Below are positions 1 through 9,339 of a DNA stretch of 64,000 bases, piece after piece. The notes under the pieces were generated by a model. It did not search any database, was not told the DNA's origin, and worked only from the letters and a program-made list of their open reading frames with translations. Positions within the stretch are counted from its first letter, which is position 1; each line of letters begins with the position of its first letter. The stretch comes from Prochlorococcus sp. MIT 0604 (lineage in GTDB: Bacteria > Cyanobacteriota > Cyanobacteriia > PCC-6307 > Cyanobiaceae). The position numbers and the translations under genes are program-made. The stretch covers positions 1,240,001 through 1,304,000 of the forward strand of contig NZ_CP007753.1 of assembly GCF_000757845.1 (NCBI RefSeq), read 5' to 3'.

Positions 1-849
1 ACCATTATTCTGTAGGAAATAATTAAAGCCTCCTATGTAATCAAAAGTAGAAGCAAGTTGCGGAATTATTGAAGTATAATCTTGACCTTTTAGAAAGTTA
101 TATAGTTGAGCTGAAAATGTTATTAATAATAAAATCAGTGAAGAAAATATAATTAAATTTTTTAACTTAGGAAGCTTCATTAAATGAATTGATCTATAAG
201 TAAAAAATAATAGTAAAGGTAAAAATAAAAAAGATTTAGAACCTAAAAAGAACAATAATAAAAAATAAAATATTAGATAAATATATGTTTTATTTATTAG
301 GGAGAAAGCTGAAAACACGGCAAATAATAAACTAGGCAAAGTTGTAAATACTAAAAGATTTTGTTGCAATAAAAATTTACGAGTAAGTCTTGGATTTAAA
401 AAAAATTCTCTTACCACAGGATTGATTATAAAAAACGCAATCGAAATTAAACTAATAGACATTAAAAATAGATTAAAAATTTTTAAAGATTTATTATTTC
501 TTAAAAATAATTGAAATGATTTTAAATCAGTTACAAATATTTTTTTATTAGTTAAGGAAATAAAAAGAGCAACCATTAAAACTGGAAGCCAAGTCATGAG
601 ATAAATTATTAAGCTTGTTTGTATAGGAATTTTATATTGATTTTGCAAGCAGAAAAATAATCCGCCTATATGTAAATTAAGAATTGGATAAATAATTATT
701 GGAATTGAAATTATTAATGCATTTTTAAAAAAATAATAAAAAATTAGAATTGTTAAGCTGCTAAAAAATAAAAGTATGTAAAAACTATTAAATGTTTCAA
801 TTAGAGATGCTGAAAATATTATCTCATCTGTATAAACTGAACTAGACAT
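1..849 (-). CDS. Polytopic membrane protein, O-antigen polymerase-like (3' part missing)
   Basis: An open frame runs from an ATG at 849 down to the left edge without a stop, so at least 283 residues are present and the C-terminus lies outside the window. The translation begins MSSSVYTDEIIFSASLIETF and is mostly hydrophobic stretches separated by short polar loops, at least seven likely membrane spans. The ATG overlaps the end of the upstream glycosyltransferase by 8 bp, so the two are translationally coupled. A long multi-span protein beside a glycosyltransferase and a phosphoglycosyl transferase fits a Wzy-type polymerase or O-antigen ligase, which are poorly conserved in sequence. That role is inferred from topology and context only; another membrane protein of the island is possible. 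Confidence 0.6.
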   Translation of the reverse strand, partial: MSSSVYTDEIIFSASLIETFNSFYILLFFSSLTILIFYYFFKNALIISIPIIIYPILNLHIGGLFFCLQNQYKIPIQTSLIIYLMTWLPVLMVALFISLTNKKIFVTDLKSFQLFLRNNKSLKIFNLFLMSISLISIAFFIINPVVREFFLNPRLTRKFLLQQNLLVFTTLPSLLFAVFSAFSLINKTYIYLIFYFLLLFFLGSKSFLFLPLLLFFTYRSIHLMKLPKLKNLIIFSSLILLLITFSAQLYNFLKGQDYTSIIPQLASTFDYIGGFNYFLQNNG

Positions 850-1930
850 TTTTTTGTATTAGCTCTATTAGTTCTTTCTCTTTAAATTGTTCCTTATTTA
901 TAAAATTTTGCAATTCATTATAGTTTGTTTTTTTAAAGTTATTAATTGAGGAATTTATTTCATTGATAAGTGGATTAATATTATTAGTATCAATTCTAAT
1001 TAAATTTTTAAATTCATTTGAATTATAAATCCCATGATTTAATGCTGCTGTTTTTTTATTTAGAGAAATCGATCTACAAACTGGCAGGCAAAGTCCCTCA
1101 CAAGAAGAAGTAGAAATTAACATTGAACAATTAATAATTAATGAAGCAACTTCTGGATCAGGAATATTTACAAGAATATTTACATTTGAATAGCTTTTAA
1201 AAATATTTTTCAAATTTGTATCACCTACAATTATAAAATTTGCTGGAAATGATTTTTCTATAATTTCTTTTAAGAGGGAAATACCTTTTCTTTTTCTTGA
1301 GTTTGAAATAAACAATATATAAGGGGATTGATATTTTATTATATATTTATTATTTTTAATATCCCATTCTCTCCCAAAAAAATAAGGAATTGGAATTTCA
1401 ATCAATTTTTTTTTATTTATCCCAAATTTTTTATTTATTTCTTTCAAAGTGTAATTTCTTGGAGAAAATATTTTTGTTTTTTTATATTTAGAGAGTTCTT
1501 TAATTCTTCTATTTAAAATATATCTTTTAAGAAAACCAAATTTTTTTTGTTTAGTTGCTTCAATATAACAAAGGTCATGCACTATAAACTTGAAGGATAT
1601 ATTATTATTTTTTAACTGTTTAGAAAGTAAAAGAGGAAATTGAAAAGGACAAAATATTTCATTTATCGATCTATCCTTTAGTTTGTAAAATTTGAAAATA
1701 GAGTTTAGTTTAAAGGGTAAATAATTCTTTTCTATTAAAGTTACTATTGTTGATGAATTACCTGCTTGTTCCCAAAGATCAAAAATAATCTTATTTTCTT
1801 TTTGGGTAGTAGCTGGTAATTTTACCTTTACGCCTATCTTGAAATAGGTATAAAGCAAAACTCTGCTTACATATCCAATACCTGTATATGAATCGACTCC
1901 AATAGCATTATCAAAATATAAATGCCGCAT
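842..1930 (-). CDS. Family 4-like glycosyltransferase
   Basis: The 362-residue protein looks like a GT-B fold glycosyltransferase. Around residues 200-240 it has a domain junction (SPYILFISNSRKRKGISLL) typical of GT4 enzymes, where a short strand precedes the nucleotide-sugar domain. Around residues 268-290 it has SMLISTSSCEGLCLPVCRSI, resembling the SxxEGxGLPxxEA segment that binds the donor nucleotide. It would transfer a sugar to a lipid-linked glycan on the cytoplasmic face of the inner membrane. It is upstream of and overlaps the polymerase-like gene, and downstream of the initiating phosphoglycosyl transferase. Donor and acceptor cannot be told from sequence. The N-terminal half is divergent. 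Confidence 0.75.
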   Translation of the reverse strand: MRHLYFDNAIGVDSYTGIGYVSRVLLYTYFKIGVKVKLPATTQKENKIIFDLWEQAGNSSTIVTLIEKNYLPFKLNSIFKFYKLKDRSINEIFCPFQFPLLLSKQLKNNNISFKFIVHDLCYIEATKQKKFGFLKRYILNRRIKELSKYKKTKIFSPRNYTLKEINKKFGINKKKLIEIPIPYFFGREWDIKNNKYIIKYQSPYILFISNSRKRKGISLLKEIIEKSFPANFIIVGDTNLKNIFKSYSNVNILVNIPDPEVASLIINCSMLISTSSCEGLCLPVCRSISLNKKTAALNHGIYNSNEFKNLIRIDTNNINPLINEINSSINNFKKTNYNELQNFINKEQFKEKELIELIQKNV

Positions 1931-2087
1931 CTACTTTGCCAAATAAATTTAATCATAAAATAACAATTTTGATAAATCTAAGCAATAAAATATAAAAAAA
2001 TATATTTATTTAGATTAAAGACATATAAAAATTATTCTTAATATTATTTTTTTTAAAAATATTTCTATGAAGATCTCTTAATTAAAT

Positions 2088-3362
2088 TTATCTATCATCA
2101 ATATTTATAACTAATCTGATTGTTTTAAAAAATATCAAAAAATCTAGCCATAAACTAAAATTATTAATGTAATAAAAGTCATAATTTAATTTAATTTTAG
2201 ATTCTTCAATTGAAGAGGGATATTTTTGGTTAACCTGAGCCCAACCACTTAAGCCTGGCTTTACTTTGTATCTAAAATTATAATCAGTAATACTTTCACT
2301 TAATAACTTGTCAAACTCAGGCCTTTCCGGCCTAGGACCAATTAAAGACATATCTCCTTTTAAAACTGAACATAATTGCGGTAATTCATCTATTTTTGTT
2401 TTTCTAATAAAACTGCCAATTTTTGTTATTCGATTATCTCTTTTTTCACACCACTTTGGTCCATTTTTTTCAGAATTAATGCGCATTGATCTTATTTTAT
2501 AAATAGAGATAAACTTATTATTCTGACCAGTCCTTAATTGTTTATATAAAATAGGACCTCCATCTTCGATTTTAATTAATAAAAAAATTATCATTAAAAG
2601 AGGAAATGAAAAAAATAGAATAATTAGAGATATGGATATATCGAAAATCCTTTTTAATAATTTTTGGAAATTTAGATAAAAAAAGTTTTGACGATATTTA
2701 TTTATATTTGAGATACTAAAAATTTTTGTAGGTATATTTTCAAAATAAATTTGATAAAATTTAAATAAAGAAATTTGCTTAACATATTTATATTTATTAG
2801 AAAAATGTCTTTCTGCAGTAATAACCAATGTATTATTTTCATTATAATTTTCAATTTCATTAATATCCTTTAGACAAATCAAATTAGTATTTGGAAATTC
2901 TTCAGAAAAGTTTTTCTTAATATCTAAAAATAGATTTGAATCAACTAAAAACAAGAAATTTTTAAATGAAAATAATTTTTTCATCCTCGAATAAAATTTT
3001 ATCAAAGAGAATTTTGTAAGAAAATCTAAAAACACATAAGTTAAAGACAATAAGGAATAGATTTCAAAATTTTGAAAAATTGAAAAGGAAAAATAAAAAT
3101 TTATTACTACAATGTTTATTATTAGTCTAAGAAAAATTTTTATATTATCACTTAGGGAAAAACTATATAATTTAAATTCGTATTTATTAAAAAAATAATT
3201 AATAGATATAATAAAAAAGCTTAAAATTAAATTGTACAAAGAGAAGTAAAAATTATTATAAATGAGACTTAAAAAATTTAAATATATCAAAATTATAAAA
3301 AAATCAAATATAAAAAAATAAATTTTAAAAGACCTCCTATATAGCCAAGGACTAATCTTCAT
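2088..3362 (-). CDS. Polyprenyl-phosphate sugar-phosphotransferase (WcaJ/WbaP type)
   Basis: This 424-residue enzyme should start glycan assembly by moving a sugar-1-phosphate from a UDP-sugar to undecaprenyl phosphate. The N-terminal 110 residues contain several membrane helices, followed by a cytosolic linker. The C-terminal catalytic domain (from about residue 235) opens with a membrane-associated helix (KRIFDISISLIILFFSFPLL). It then carries the family landmarks GGPILYKQLRTG, FSIYKIRSMR-like, TKIDELPQL and DMSLIGPRPERPEF. Length and order match the polyisoprenylphosphate hexose-1-phosphate transferase family. It is transcribed toward the glycosyltransferase and diverges from the Wzz-like gene across an AT-rich 274-bp spacer that probably holds both promoters. 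Sugar specificity is not visible. Confidence 0.9.
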   Translation of the reverse strand: MKISPWLYRRSFKIYFFIFDFFIILIYLNFLSLIYNNFYFSLYNLILSFFIISINYFFNKYEFKLYSFSLSDNIKIFLRLIINIVVINFYFSFSIFQNFEIYSLLSLTYVFLDFLTKFSLIKFYSRMKKLFSFKNFLFLVDSNLFLDIKKNFSEEFPNTNLICLKDINEIENYNENNTLVITAERHFSNKYKYVKQISLFKFYQIYFENIPTKIFSISNINKYRQNFFYLNFQKLLKRIFDISISLIILFFSFPLLMIIFLLIKIEDGGPILYKQLRTGQNNKFISIYKIRSMRINSEKNGPKWCEKRDNRITKIGSFIRKTKIDELPQLCSVLKGDMSLIGPRPERPEFDKLLSESITDYNFRYKVKPGLSGWAQVNQKYPSSIEESKIKLNYDFYYINNFSLWLDFLIFFKTIRLVINIDDR

Positions 3363-3636
3363 ATAATTAAAATAGATAATAAAAAATATTCTTTATTTTA
3401 ATATAAAATCAAAATATTTATCAATTTGTTTTCTTTAATTTTTAGATTTTGTAAGGTTTTTATAAATTACCTTATTTAAATATTTATTTTAAATAAAAAA
3501 AAATGACATAGTTTATAAATTAAATTTATTAATAAATTAATATTTTTAAAAAGCATTTTTATACTTATATGACTTCATACAAAGTTCTATATTAAATTAT
3601 ATGATAATATTAAAAAGATTATTATGAAAATTTATA

Positions 3637-5319
3637 ATGAATGAATTTGAGCTAAGCTTAGATTTTATTTATAAAATTTTAAGAAGAAATTTTCTTTTAT
3701 TTTTAAAAGTTTTTGGTATTGGTATATTCTTTTCTTTCTTAATTTACTTACTTCAAGAAAATAAATTTCAGGGAGAATTTCAAATAGTAATGAGAAAAGA
3801 AAATAAAGGTCGTGATATTAGTTCAGTACTACCATCATTAGAAGGAATAAATTTAGGTTCTAACCTTGATGTTTCATTATCAAATTCACTTGGCACACAA
3901 GTAGGAATAATTAAAAGTCCTTCAGTTTTACTTCCTGTTTATAATTTCGTTAAAGAATACAAAAGTGAGTCTAATAAAAACATTTTAAATTTAACATTTA
4001 AAGATTGGTCAAAAAACTATTTAAAAGTTGCTTTAGAAGGTAATACAACTATTCTTAAAGTAAAGTATATCGATAATGATAAAAAACATATTAATGAGGT
4101 TCTAAACAAAATCTCAAAAGCATATGAATTTTTTTCTACTAAAGATGCAAAAGAAAAATTGAATACAAATAAATATTATCTTAATCAACAAAAAATAATT
4201 TATAATAATTCTTTTTTACGAAGTTTAGGAGAATTGCAAAAAATATCATATGAAAATGATCTAAACCCTGGCCTTAGCCAAAAAGATATTTCTTTGAATG
4301 GTATTAATCAGAATAATATTAATCAATCAAATTCTTTTAATACAAAAAATGAATGGGAAAGTTTAGAAAACATAAGATATCAAGAATCAAATAAAATCAG
4401 GTTAGCAAAAGAAGCATTAAAAGAATTAAATAAACTTAACTATGATGATGATTCTTTATTAGCTTTTGCATATAATTTCCCAAATTTAGTAAATAATTCT
4501 ATTCTTTTAAAAATTGAACTAATCAATGAGAAATTAATAAAATCTAAATCAATTTTTCAAATTAACGATAAGTCGGTTACTGACTTGCAAAGAGAAAAAG
4601 ATCTTTTAAACAAATTATTAAAGGAAAATTTACTAGATGGGTTAAAAACCTCAATATCATTATCCTCTGCCAAAATTAAGACTACAGAAAGACCAAGCGG
4701 AATTATGGAAAAATATAATGCTCTAAAAAGACTAACTGAAAATAATTTATCTACCTTAAATGATATTGAAAGGATGATAATCTCAAATAATTTAGCAATC
4801 GATAAATTTAAAGCTCCCTGGGAATTAATTACTAAACCTACGATTATTGAGAAAGGCGTTTATCCGAAAAAATTAAATTTTGCTTTCTTTGGATTAATTT
4901 TTACCTCTTTTTTGGCTTCAATTATTGTATTAATTCAAGCAAAAAAGGAAGATCTAATATTTTATCCTGATACTATTGAGAAACAACTTAGTATTGAAAT
5001 ATTTAATTTCAAAGATCAAATAATAAGTAAAGATATAATAAGTTTATTTTTCAAAAATAAATTCAATTCTAGTACTAAACTACCAATAAAATTATTAAAG
5101 TTAGGCACTATTGAAAAAAATAAATTACAAACTTTTATTAAATATTTAGATAATCGAGATATAGAATTTTTAGAGGTAGATAATTTAATTTCAAGTCAAA
5201 ATAATCAGATTAATTTAATTGTCACTTCAATGGGAGAAGTAAAGAATTCAGATATAGTAGACCTAAAGTCTAAAATTTTATTATTTAATTTAAAAATTCA
5301 AGGATGTTTAATTTTATAG
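3637..5319 (+). CDS. Wzz-like polysaccharide chain-length determinant
   Basis: A 560-residue protein with the co-polymerase layout: a short cytosolic N-terminus, a membrane helix around residues 17-39 (LFLKVFGIGIFFSFLIYLL), a long periplasmic region of about 370 residues rich in charged helices, and a second helix around 413-434. The segment before the second helix (KPTIIEKGVYPKKLNFAFFG) resembles the proline-rich motif of Wzz/GumC proteins. The roughly 125 residues after it show no Walker motifs or tyrosine-rich tail, so this is not a full BY-kinase fusion; the tail may be a degenerate nucleotide-binding domain. It would set glycan chain length or help export. It is 17 bp upstream of the capsule-synthesis-like gene and probably in one operon with it. 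Confidence 0.8.
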   Translation: MNEFELSLDFIYKILRRNFLLFLKVFGIGIFFSFLIYLLQENKFQGEFQIVMRKENKGRDISSVLPSLEGINLGSNLDVSLSNSLGTQVGIIKSPSVLLPVYNFVKEYKSESNKNILNLTFKDWSKNYLKVALEGNTTILKVKYIDNDKKHINEVLNKISKAYEFFSTKDAKEKLNTNKYYLNQQKIIYNNSFLRSLGELQKISYENDLNPGLSQKDISLNGINQNNINQSNSFNTKNEWESLENIRYQESNKIRLAKEALKELNKLNYDDDSLLAFAYNFPNLVNNSILLKIELINEKLIKSKSIFQINDKSVTDLQREKDLLNKLLKENLLDGLKTSISLSSAKIKTTERPSGIMEKYNALKRLTENNLSTLNDIERMIISNNLAIDKFKAPWELITKPTIIEKGVYPKKLNFAFFGLIFTSFLASIIVLIQAKKEDLIFYPDTIEKQLSIEIFNFKDQIISKDIISLFFKNKFNSSTKLPIKLLKLGTIEKNKLQTFIKYLDNRDIEFLEVDNLISSQNNQINLIVTSMGEVKNSDIVDLKSKILLFNLKIQGCLIL

Positions 5320-5336
5320 AAATTTTGAAAAAATAA

Positions 5337-6614
5337 ATGAAAAATATTTTATTTATAGATAATTGGACTCTGCACGAAAATTGGATAAATGCTATCGAAG
5401 CATTTGAAAAATTTAATTACAATATTCATATTTTAGCTTTAATTAATCATGACCTTAAATGGGCAAAAAAAAGAAACTATAAAATTCACTTTTTCAATAA
5501 TTTTATTTTGAAAGAAAGAAAAAAATCTATCTCTTCTAGTAAAAGTTTGCAGTGGGATTGGAAGGTTTACTACACTAGAATAAGAAAGAGAAATAGAAGA
5601 AAAGATGTAGAGCAACAAATATCATTCTTAGAACATGTTTTATCTGAAACATCTCCATATTGTGTGCTTGGCGAGAAAACTTGGCCTCATGAGTTATGCA
5701 TGATGAGATTGTGTAATCAAAGAAAAATCAATTACTTTAGTATTATTTCAGTAAGAAAACCACAAAATTTATGTTTCATGAGTACAAAATATGAAGAGCC
5801 ATTTAAAAATCTTGAAGGGACTTTAACTGATATAGAAGCAGTAGAGGCCTATGATTTTATAAAAAAAGGGGTAATGCCCGATTATGCTATCCGAGATATA
5901 ATTGGACCTACATTTCAAGATAGATTTAATACTCTAATAAGCTTTTTGAAATATTCGCTATTAAGAGATCAAGGACGCGTCAGTTTAAGACTTAAGCTTT
6001 CAAATTACATTAAAAGCATAATCAAGAAAAACAGACTAAGATTTTTAAAAGTTACTAACTATTCAAAGTTTGTATATTTTTTACATATTCAACCTGAATC
6101 AAGTATTGATTATCTTGGCGCGGGGAATAGAAATAACTCAACAATATTTGATTGGATTCAACATAATCTCTATACAGGAAATATAAACATACAAGATAAT
6201 AAAACCTTTATCTCTTATAAAGCGCATGATGCTTTAACAGGCCATTATGAAAATTTAGAAGAAATGATTCTAACTTGGGATAAGTTAACCATCAGCTCGA
6301 ATGAAGCTTTGGAAAAAGATATGGTCCCTATTACAATTTCCGGGACAATAGGTTTAGAAGCCCTTGCTAAAGGCATAAAGCCTATAGTTATTGGAAAACC
6401 ATTTTATAGAAATTTTAGTGGGGTAATTAAAGTTAACTCATCTGAAGATTTTGCTAAAGCTTTTAATTATAAAGAATATAAACTAAATGATGAAAGCATA
6501 TTTAAAAAAGAATACCTCTCAATAATAAAAATGTGTTTTAACTTATCATCCAAAAAAGATTGTTTTAAATTCATAAAAAATAATCATGAAAAGATGGGAG
6601 AATATTCTAAATGA
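5337..6614 (+). CDS. Capsule polysaccharide synthesis-like protein
   Basis: The 425-residue protein has a C-terminal segment around residues 335-362 (TISGTIGLEALAKGIKPIVI followed by GKPFYRNFSGV) that closely resembles the capsule-synthesis family PF05159. In that family a glycine-rich turn and a GxPFY motif sit in a CMP- or UDP-sugar binding lobe. The N-terminal part begins with a Rossmann-like strand (KNILFIDNWTLHENWINAIE). It probably transfers or polymerises an acidic sugar, but the family is mixed and activity cannot be assigned. The gene ends in an ATGA overlap with the next gene, so the two products are likely made together. Confidence 0.6.
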   Translation: MKNILFIDNWTLHENWINAIEAFEKFNYNIHILALINHDLKWAKKRNYKIHFFNNFILKERKKSISSSKSLQWDWKVYYTRIRKRNRRKDVEQQISFLEHVLSETSPYCVLGEKTWPHELCMMRLCNQRKINYFSIISVRKPQNLCFMSTKYEEPFKNLEGTLTDIEAVEAYDFIKKGVMPDYAIRDIIGPTFQDRFNTLISFLKYSLLRDQGRVSLRLKLSNYIKSIIKKNRLRFLKVTNYSKFVYFLHIQPESSIDYLGAGNRNNSTIFDWIQHNLYTGNINIQDNKTFISYKAHDALTGHYENLEEMILTWDKLTISSNEALEKDMVPITISGTIGLEALAKGIKPIVIGKPFYRNFSGVIKVNSSEDFAKAFNYKEYKLNDESIFKKEYLSIIKMCFNLSSKKDCFKFIKNNHEKMGEYSK

Positions 6615-8044
6615 TTAATTTAAAAATTACAGCGCCAACTTTTTTTGATGAATTAAATGAAAATTTACATACTATATTTGATAGTCAATATTATGTTGAT
6701 TTGAGAAGTTCAAATAAAATAGAATATTCTGATATAGACTACAAAAATTATAAATATATAATTGGCAAATTCATTAAATGTTTTAAAGAAACAGATGGTG
6801 AAATCATTATGGTTCAAGATTTGATGGGTAATTCAGGTTATGCCTATTATTTGGAAAATGAAATTTTTAAATTTGACGAGGAATTTAAAATTTATAGTTT
6901 TGGAGAAAATTCAAATGATGAATTATCGGTCGATATTATAAAAAATTCAAGCTTTGTAAAGGGCTCTTCATCAGTTTTTCCATTAATAAAAAGGTTTATA
7001 GGTTTCTCAGAACTTAAGATTAAAGGCCAAAAAATTTTTGAGACTCCAATTTCTTTGACAGACATAGATAAGTTATTTTCATTAAATAGAAAATCACTAA
7101 ATAATTCTCTTAAATCTTATGTTAATTGTTTTGAAAGTAAAGCCATCTTATTCAGTGGAGGATCAGATTCAAATTTCATAAAAAATCTACTCATTAATCA
7201 GCAAAAAACTAGATATATATTTAGCATCGTAGATAAAGAATATGAATCTAATATTGTAGATTTAGAAAATATAAAAAAATCAAATATCAAAGTTGATTTG
7301 ATTGATTTAGATGAACAAGAAGTAGCTGACTTTATAAACTCTTCATTGTTCAAAGATCTAATTTTTAACTTCAAAGGATACTCAAATTCTCTTTTTCAAT
7401 TTTATTTAACAATTTGCAAAGGGAAAATTAAAGAAGACTTTATTTTATCTGGTCAAGGTGCTGATACTGTAGGTTATCTAGGACCTTCTGAGAAATTTTA
7501 CTTTAATGGATTTTTTCCTAGAAGTGTTATGAGCTTGCTATCAAGACTAAGAATTTTTTATTTAATCTTATTCAAAGATAATTTGGAAGAATTATATTGG
7601 TATATTTTTAATGATATAAATTATAAATTTATTGACAAAAAAAGAAGCATCCCAGAATATAACTTTGTTAATAGGTTAATAAGAGATATTAATCAACAAA
7701 ATAGAATTTCATATTTAGATAAAAAATTTCTGATATTAATAATTGCCAAAACAAGAAGTTTTGGTTCTGGTAGTGACATAAAGTCATTTCAATATGTATG
7801 CTTTAAATTAAATAAGAAAATTATTTTCCCTCTTAACAATTTTTGTTTCTTTTTATTATCTTTAATCTTCTTAAAAGAAAAGAGTTTTAAATCAATTCTA
7901 TTTCCTAAGTATTGGTATGCAAATGATAAAAGATTTTTTAGAAAAAGAATAAGAAAAGCAAAAAAAAGCATTAAAAAAACTAAAATTACCCAAATATATA
8001 AAAACTTAATAAAAGATATAATTAAAAACTACAAAAAATTATAA
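6611..8044 (+). CDS. Asparagine-synthase-like amidotransferase without glutaminase domain
   Basis: This 477-residue protein has the ATP-pyrophosphatase loop of asparagine synthases: AILFSGGSDSNFIKNL around residues 177-192, and a second motif (DFILSGQGADTVGYLG) around 276-291 matching the family's SGxGxDExFxGY element. The first 160 residues do not start with the catalytic cysteine of a class II glutaminase, so any ammonia must come from elsewhere or the enzyme makes another adenylated intermediate. AsnB-like proteins in surface-polysaccharide clusters often amidate uronic acids; that role is inferred here. It overlaps the preceding gene by 4 bp and converges on the methyltransferase at 8068. 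The C-terminal 60 residues are strongly basic. Confidence 0.65.
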   Translation: MINLKITAPTFFDELNENLHTIFDSQYYVDLRSSNKIEYSDIDYKNYKYIIGKFIKCFKETDGEIIMVQDLMGNSGYAYYLENEIFKFDEEFKIYSFGENSNDELSVDIIKNSSFVKGSSSVFPLIKRFIGFSELKIKGQKIFETPISLTDIDKLFSLNRKSLNNSLKSYVNCFESKAILFSGGSDSNFIKNLLINQQKTRYIFSIVDKEYESNIVDLENIKKSNIKVDLIDLDEQEVADFINSSLFKDLIFNFKGYSNSLFQFYLTICKGKIKEDFILSGQGADTVGYLGPSEKFYFNGFFPRSVMSLLSRLRIFYLILFKDNLEELYWYIFNDINYKFIDKKRSIPEYNFVNRLIRDINQQNRISYLDKKFLILIIAKTRSFGSGSDIKSFQYVCFKLNKKIIFPLNNFCFFLLSLIFLKEKSFKSILFPKYWYANDKRFFRKRIRKAKKSIKKTKITQIYKNLIKDIIKNYKKL

Positions 8045-8067
8045 ATATTTGTCTAATAGAATTTAAA

Positions 8068-8970
8068 TTATTCATATTGAGGCGGCCACATATCTTCTTT
8101 TTGTCCAATATATGGGTTACCAAAAATAGATACTTTTTCATTAAGCCAATTACTTACCTTCCTTTCTTCATGATCTAAAACATGGTAGAAATACATTTGA
8201 TCTAAAAATGAAGCATTCTTAAAAATTCCTTTATTTCTTAAATTATGCATTTTAGAAAATTTTCTTAATTCATTATTTTTATTAAATTCATTTATAGCAA
8301 GCAATGCACCACAATAATCGTTGTGATCTAAATGAGATTCATCATCATTATATATTGGAGTTCTTGACAAATAATTAGATGCTGGCATGTTAAAAATTTT
8401 TAATGCTTCTTTAGTACTTGAATAATAATCAACATCCAAAGATACAAAACCAATAACATTATCATTTAATTTATGTTTTTCGACAAACTTATCTATCGTT
8501 CCAGAAATCTCACCATAAATTACACGTGTTTTTTCAGGTAGCTTTGTGTTCTTTAATTTTAATGAAGGGAAGTCACCTTCTCTATATTTTTCTGGATGGT
8601 CTTTATAGTCTAATGGTTTAGGCATTCCTACACCGGTATCAAATCCTATGATTTCATAATCGACTTTATATATCCTACTTAATTTTGACGCTATATAAGA
8701 CATATTAAATAAGCCTGATCCAGACGCAACTCCAAACTCGATTATTAAAATCTTATCAACCTTTTCTATATTCGCTAAAGTAAATGCTTCTTTAATGCCA
8801 AAAGCGTAAGGATATCTTGGGACTAGATCATAATCTATTTTTTTACTAAAGTCCTTAAAAAACAATACAAAAATTGAAACTAAGTTATAAATAATTGGCT
8901 CTCCCATTTTCTCAATATAAAATTTTTTCCAGATCCTTTTCTTGAATATTTTGCTAAGTAGAAGTTTCAT
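8068..8970 (-). CDS. TylF-like class I SAM methyltransferase
   Basis: The 300-residue protein contains a SAM-binding glycine loop (ILIIEFGVASGSGLFNMSYI, near residues 70-90), then an acidic strand end (EIIGFDTGVGMPKPLDYKDH). A later segment, GFVSLDVDYYSSTKEAL, matches the metal-binding D-x-D-Y region of macrocin O-methyltransferase (TylF)-type enzymes. It is therefore probably a divalent-metal-dependent O-methyltransferase acting on a sugar or glycolipid in this island. Its start is a clear ATG and the gene stands alone on the minus strand, converging with the asparagine-synthase-like gene. The acceptor is unknown. Confidence 0.7.
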   Translation of the reverse strand: MKLLLSKIFKKRIWKKFYIEKMGEPIIYNLVSIFVLFFKDFSKKIDYDLVPRYPYAFGIKEAFTLANIEKVDKILIIEFGVASGSGLFNMSYIASKLSRIYKVDYEIIGFDTGVGMPKPLDYKDHPEKYREGDFPSLKLKNTKLPEKTRVIYGEISGTIDKFVEKHKLNDNVIGFVSLDVDYYSSTKEALKIFNMPASNYLSRTPIYNDDESHLDHNDYCGALLAINEFNKNNELRKFSKMHNLRNKGIFKNASFLDQMYFYHVLDHEERKVSNWLNEKVSIFGNPYIGQKEDMWPPQYE

Positions 8971-9339
8971 TTCTAGGTTTAGTTAGTTTATATTTACTCT
9001 AAAAAAAATTCTAACTTCTTTTGGTTTTTAAAATAAATTGGAATTTTATAATTTAATAAATTATTATTAAAATTTAAAATAGTTATTAGTTTAATAAATT
9101 ATTTATAAAACCAGGGTTTTTAGATGCATAACAAAGATAAAACTTCCTTTTTATTATGAAAAGAGTAAATACTTTTTAAAACATAAAGCAGAGATAAATT
9201 TGAAAAATTATTTAATGTTATTTTATCCATATAAATAATTTTATAATTTTGATAATTGATTTATTAAAATTTTCATTAAATTTTTTAAATAACTTATTTA
9301 ATGATTTTACTTTCCTTTTAGTATTTATTTTTAAAAATA
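8971..9339. other. Gene-free AT-rich spacer
   Basis: This 369-bp stretch lies downstream of the 9.3-18.4 kb operon and upstream of the methyltransferase gene. Only very short frames are present. It is made mainly of T- and A-runs and probably carries the methyltransferase promoter. I see no RNA gene, and no hairpin strong enough to call a terminator. Confidence 0.5.
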
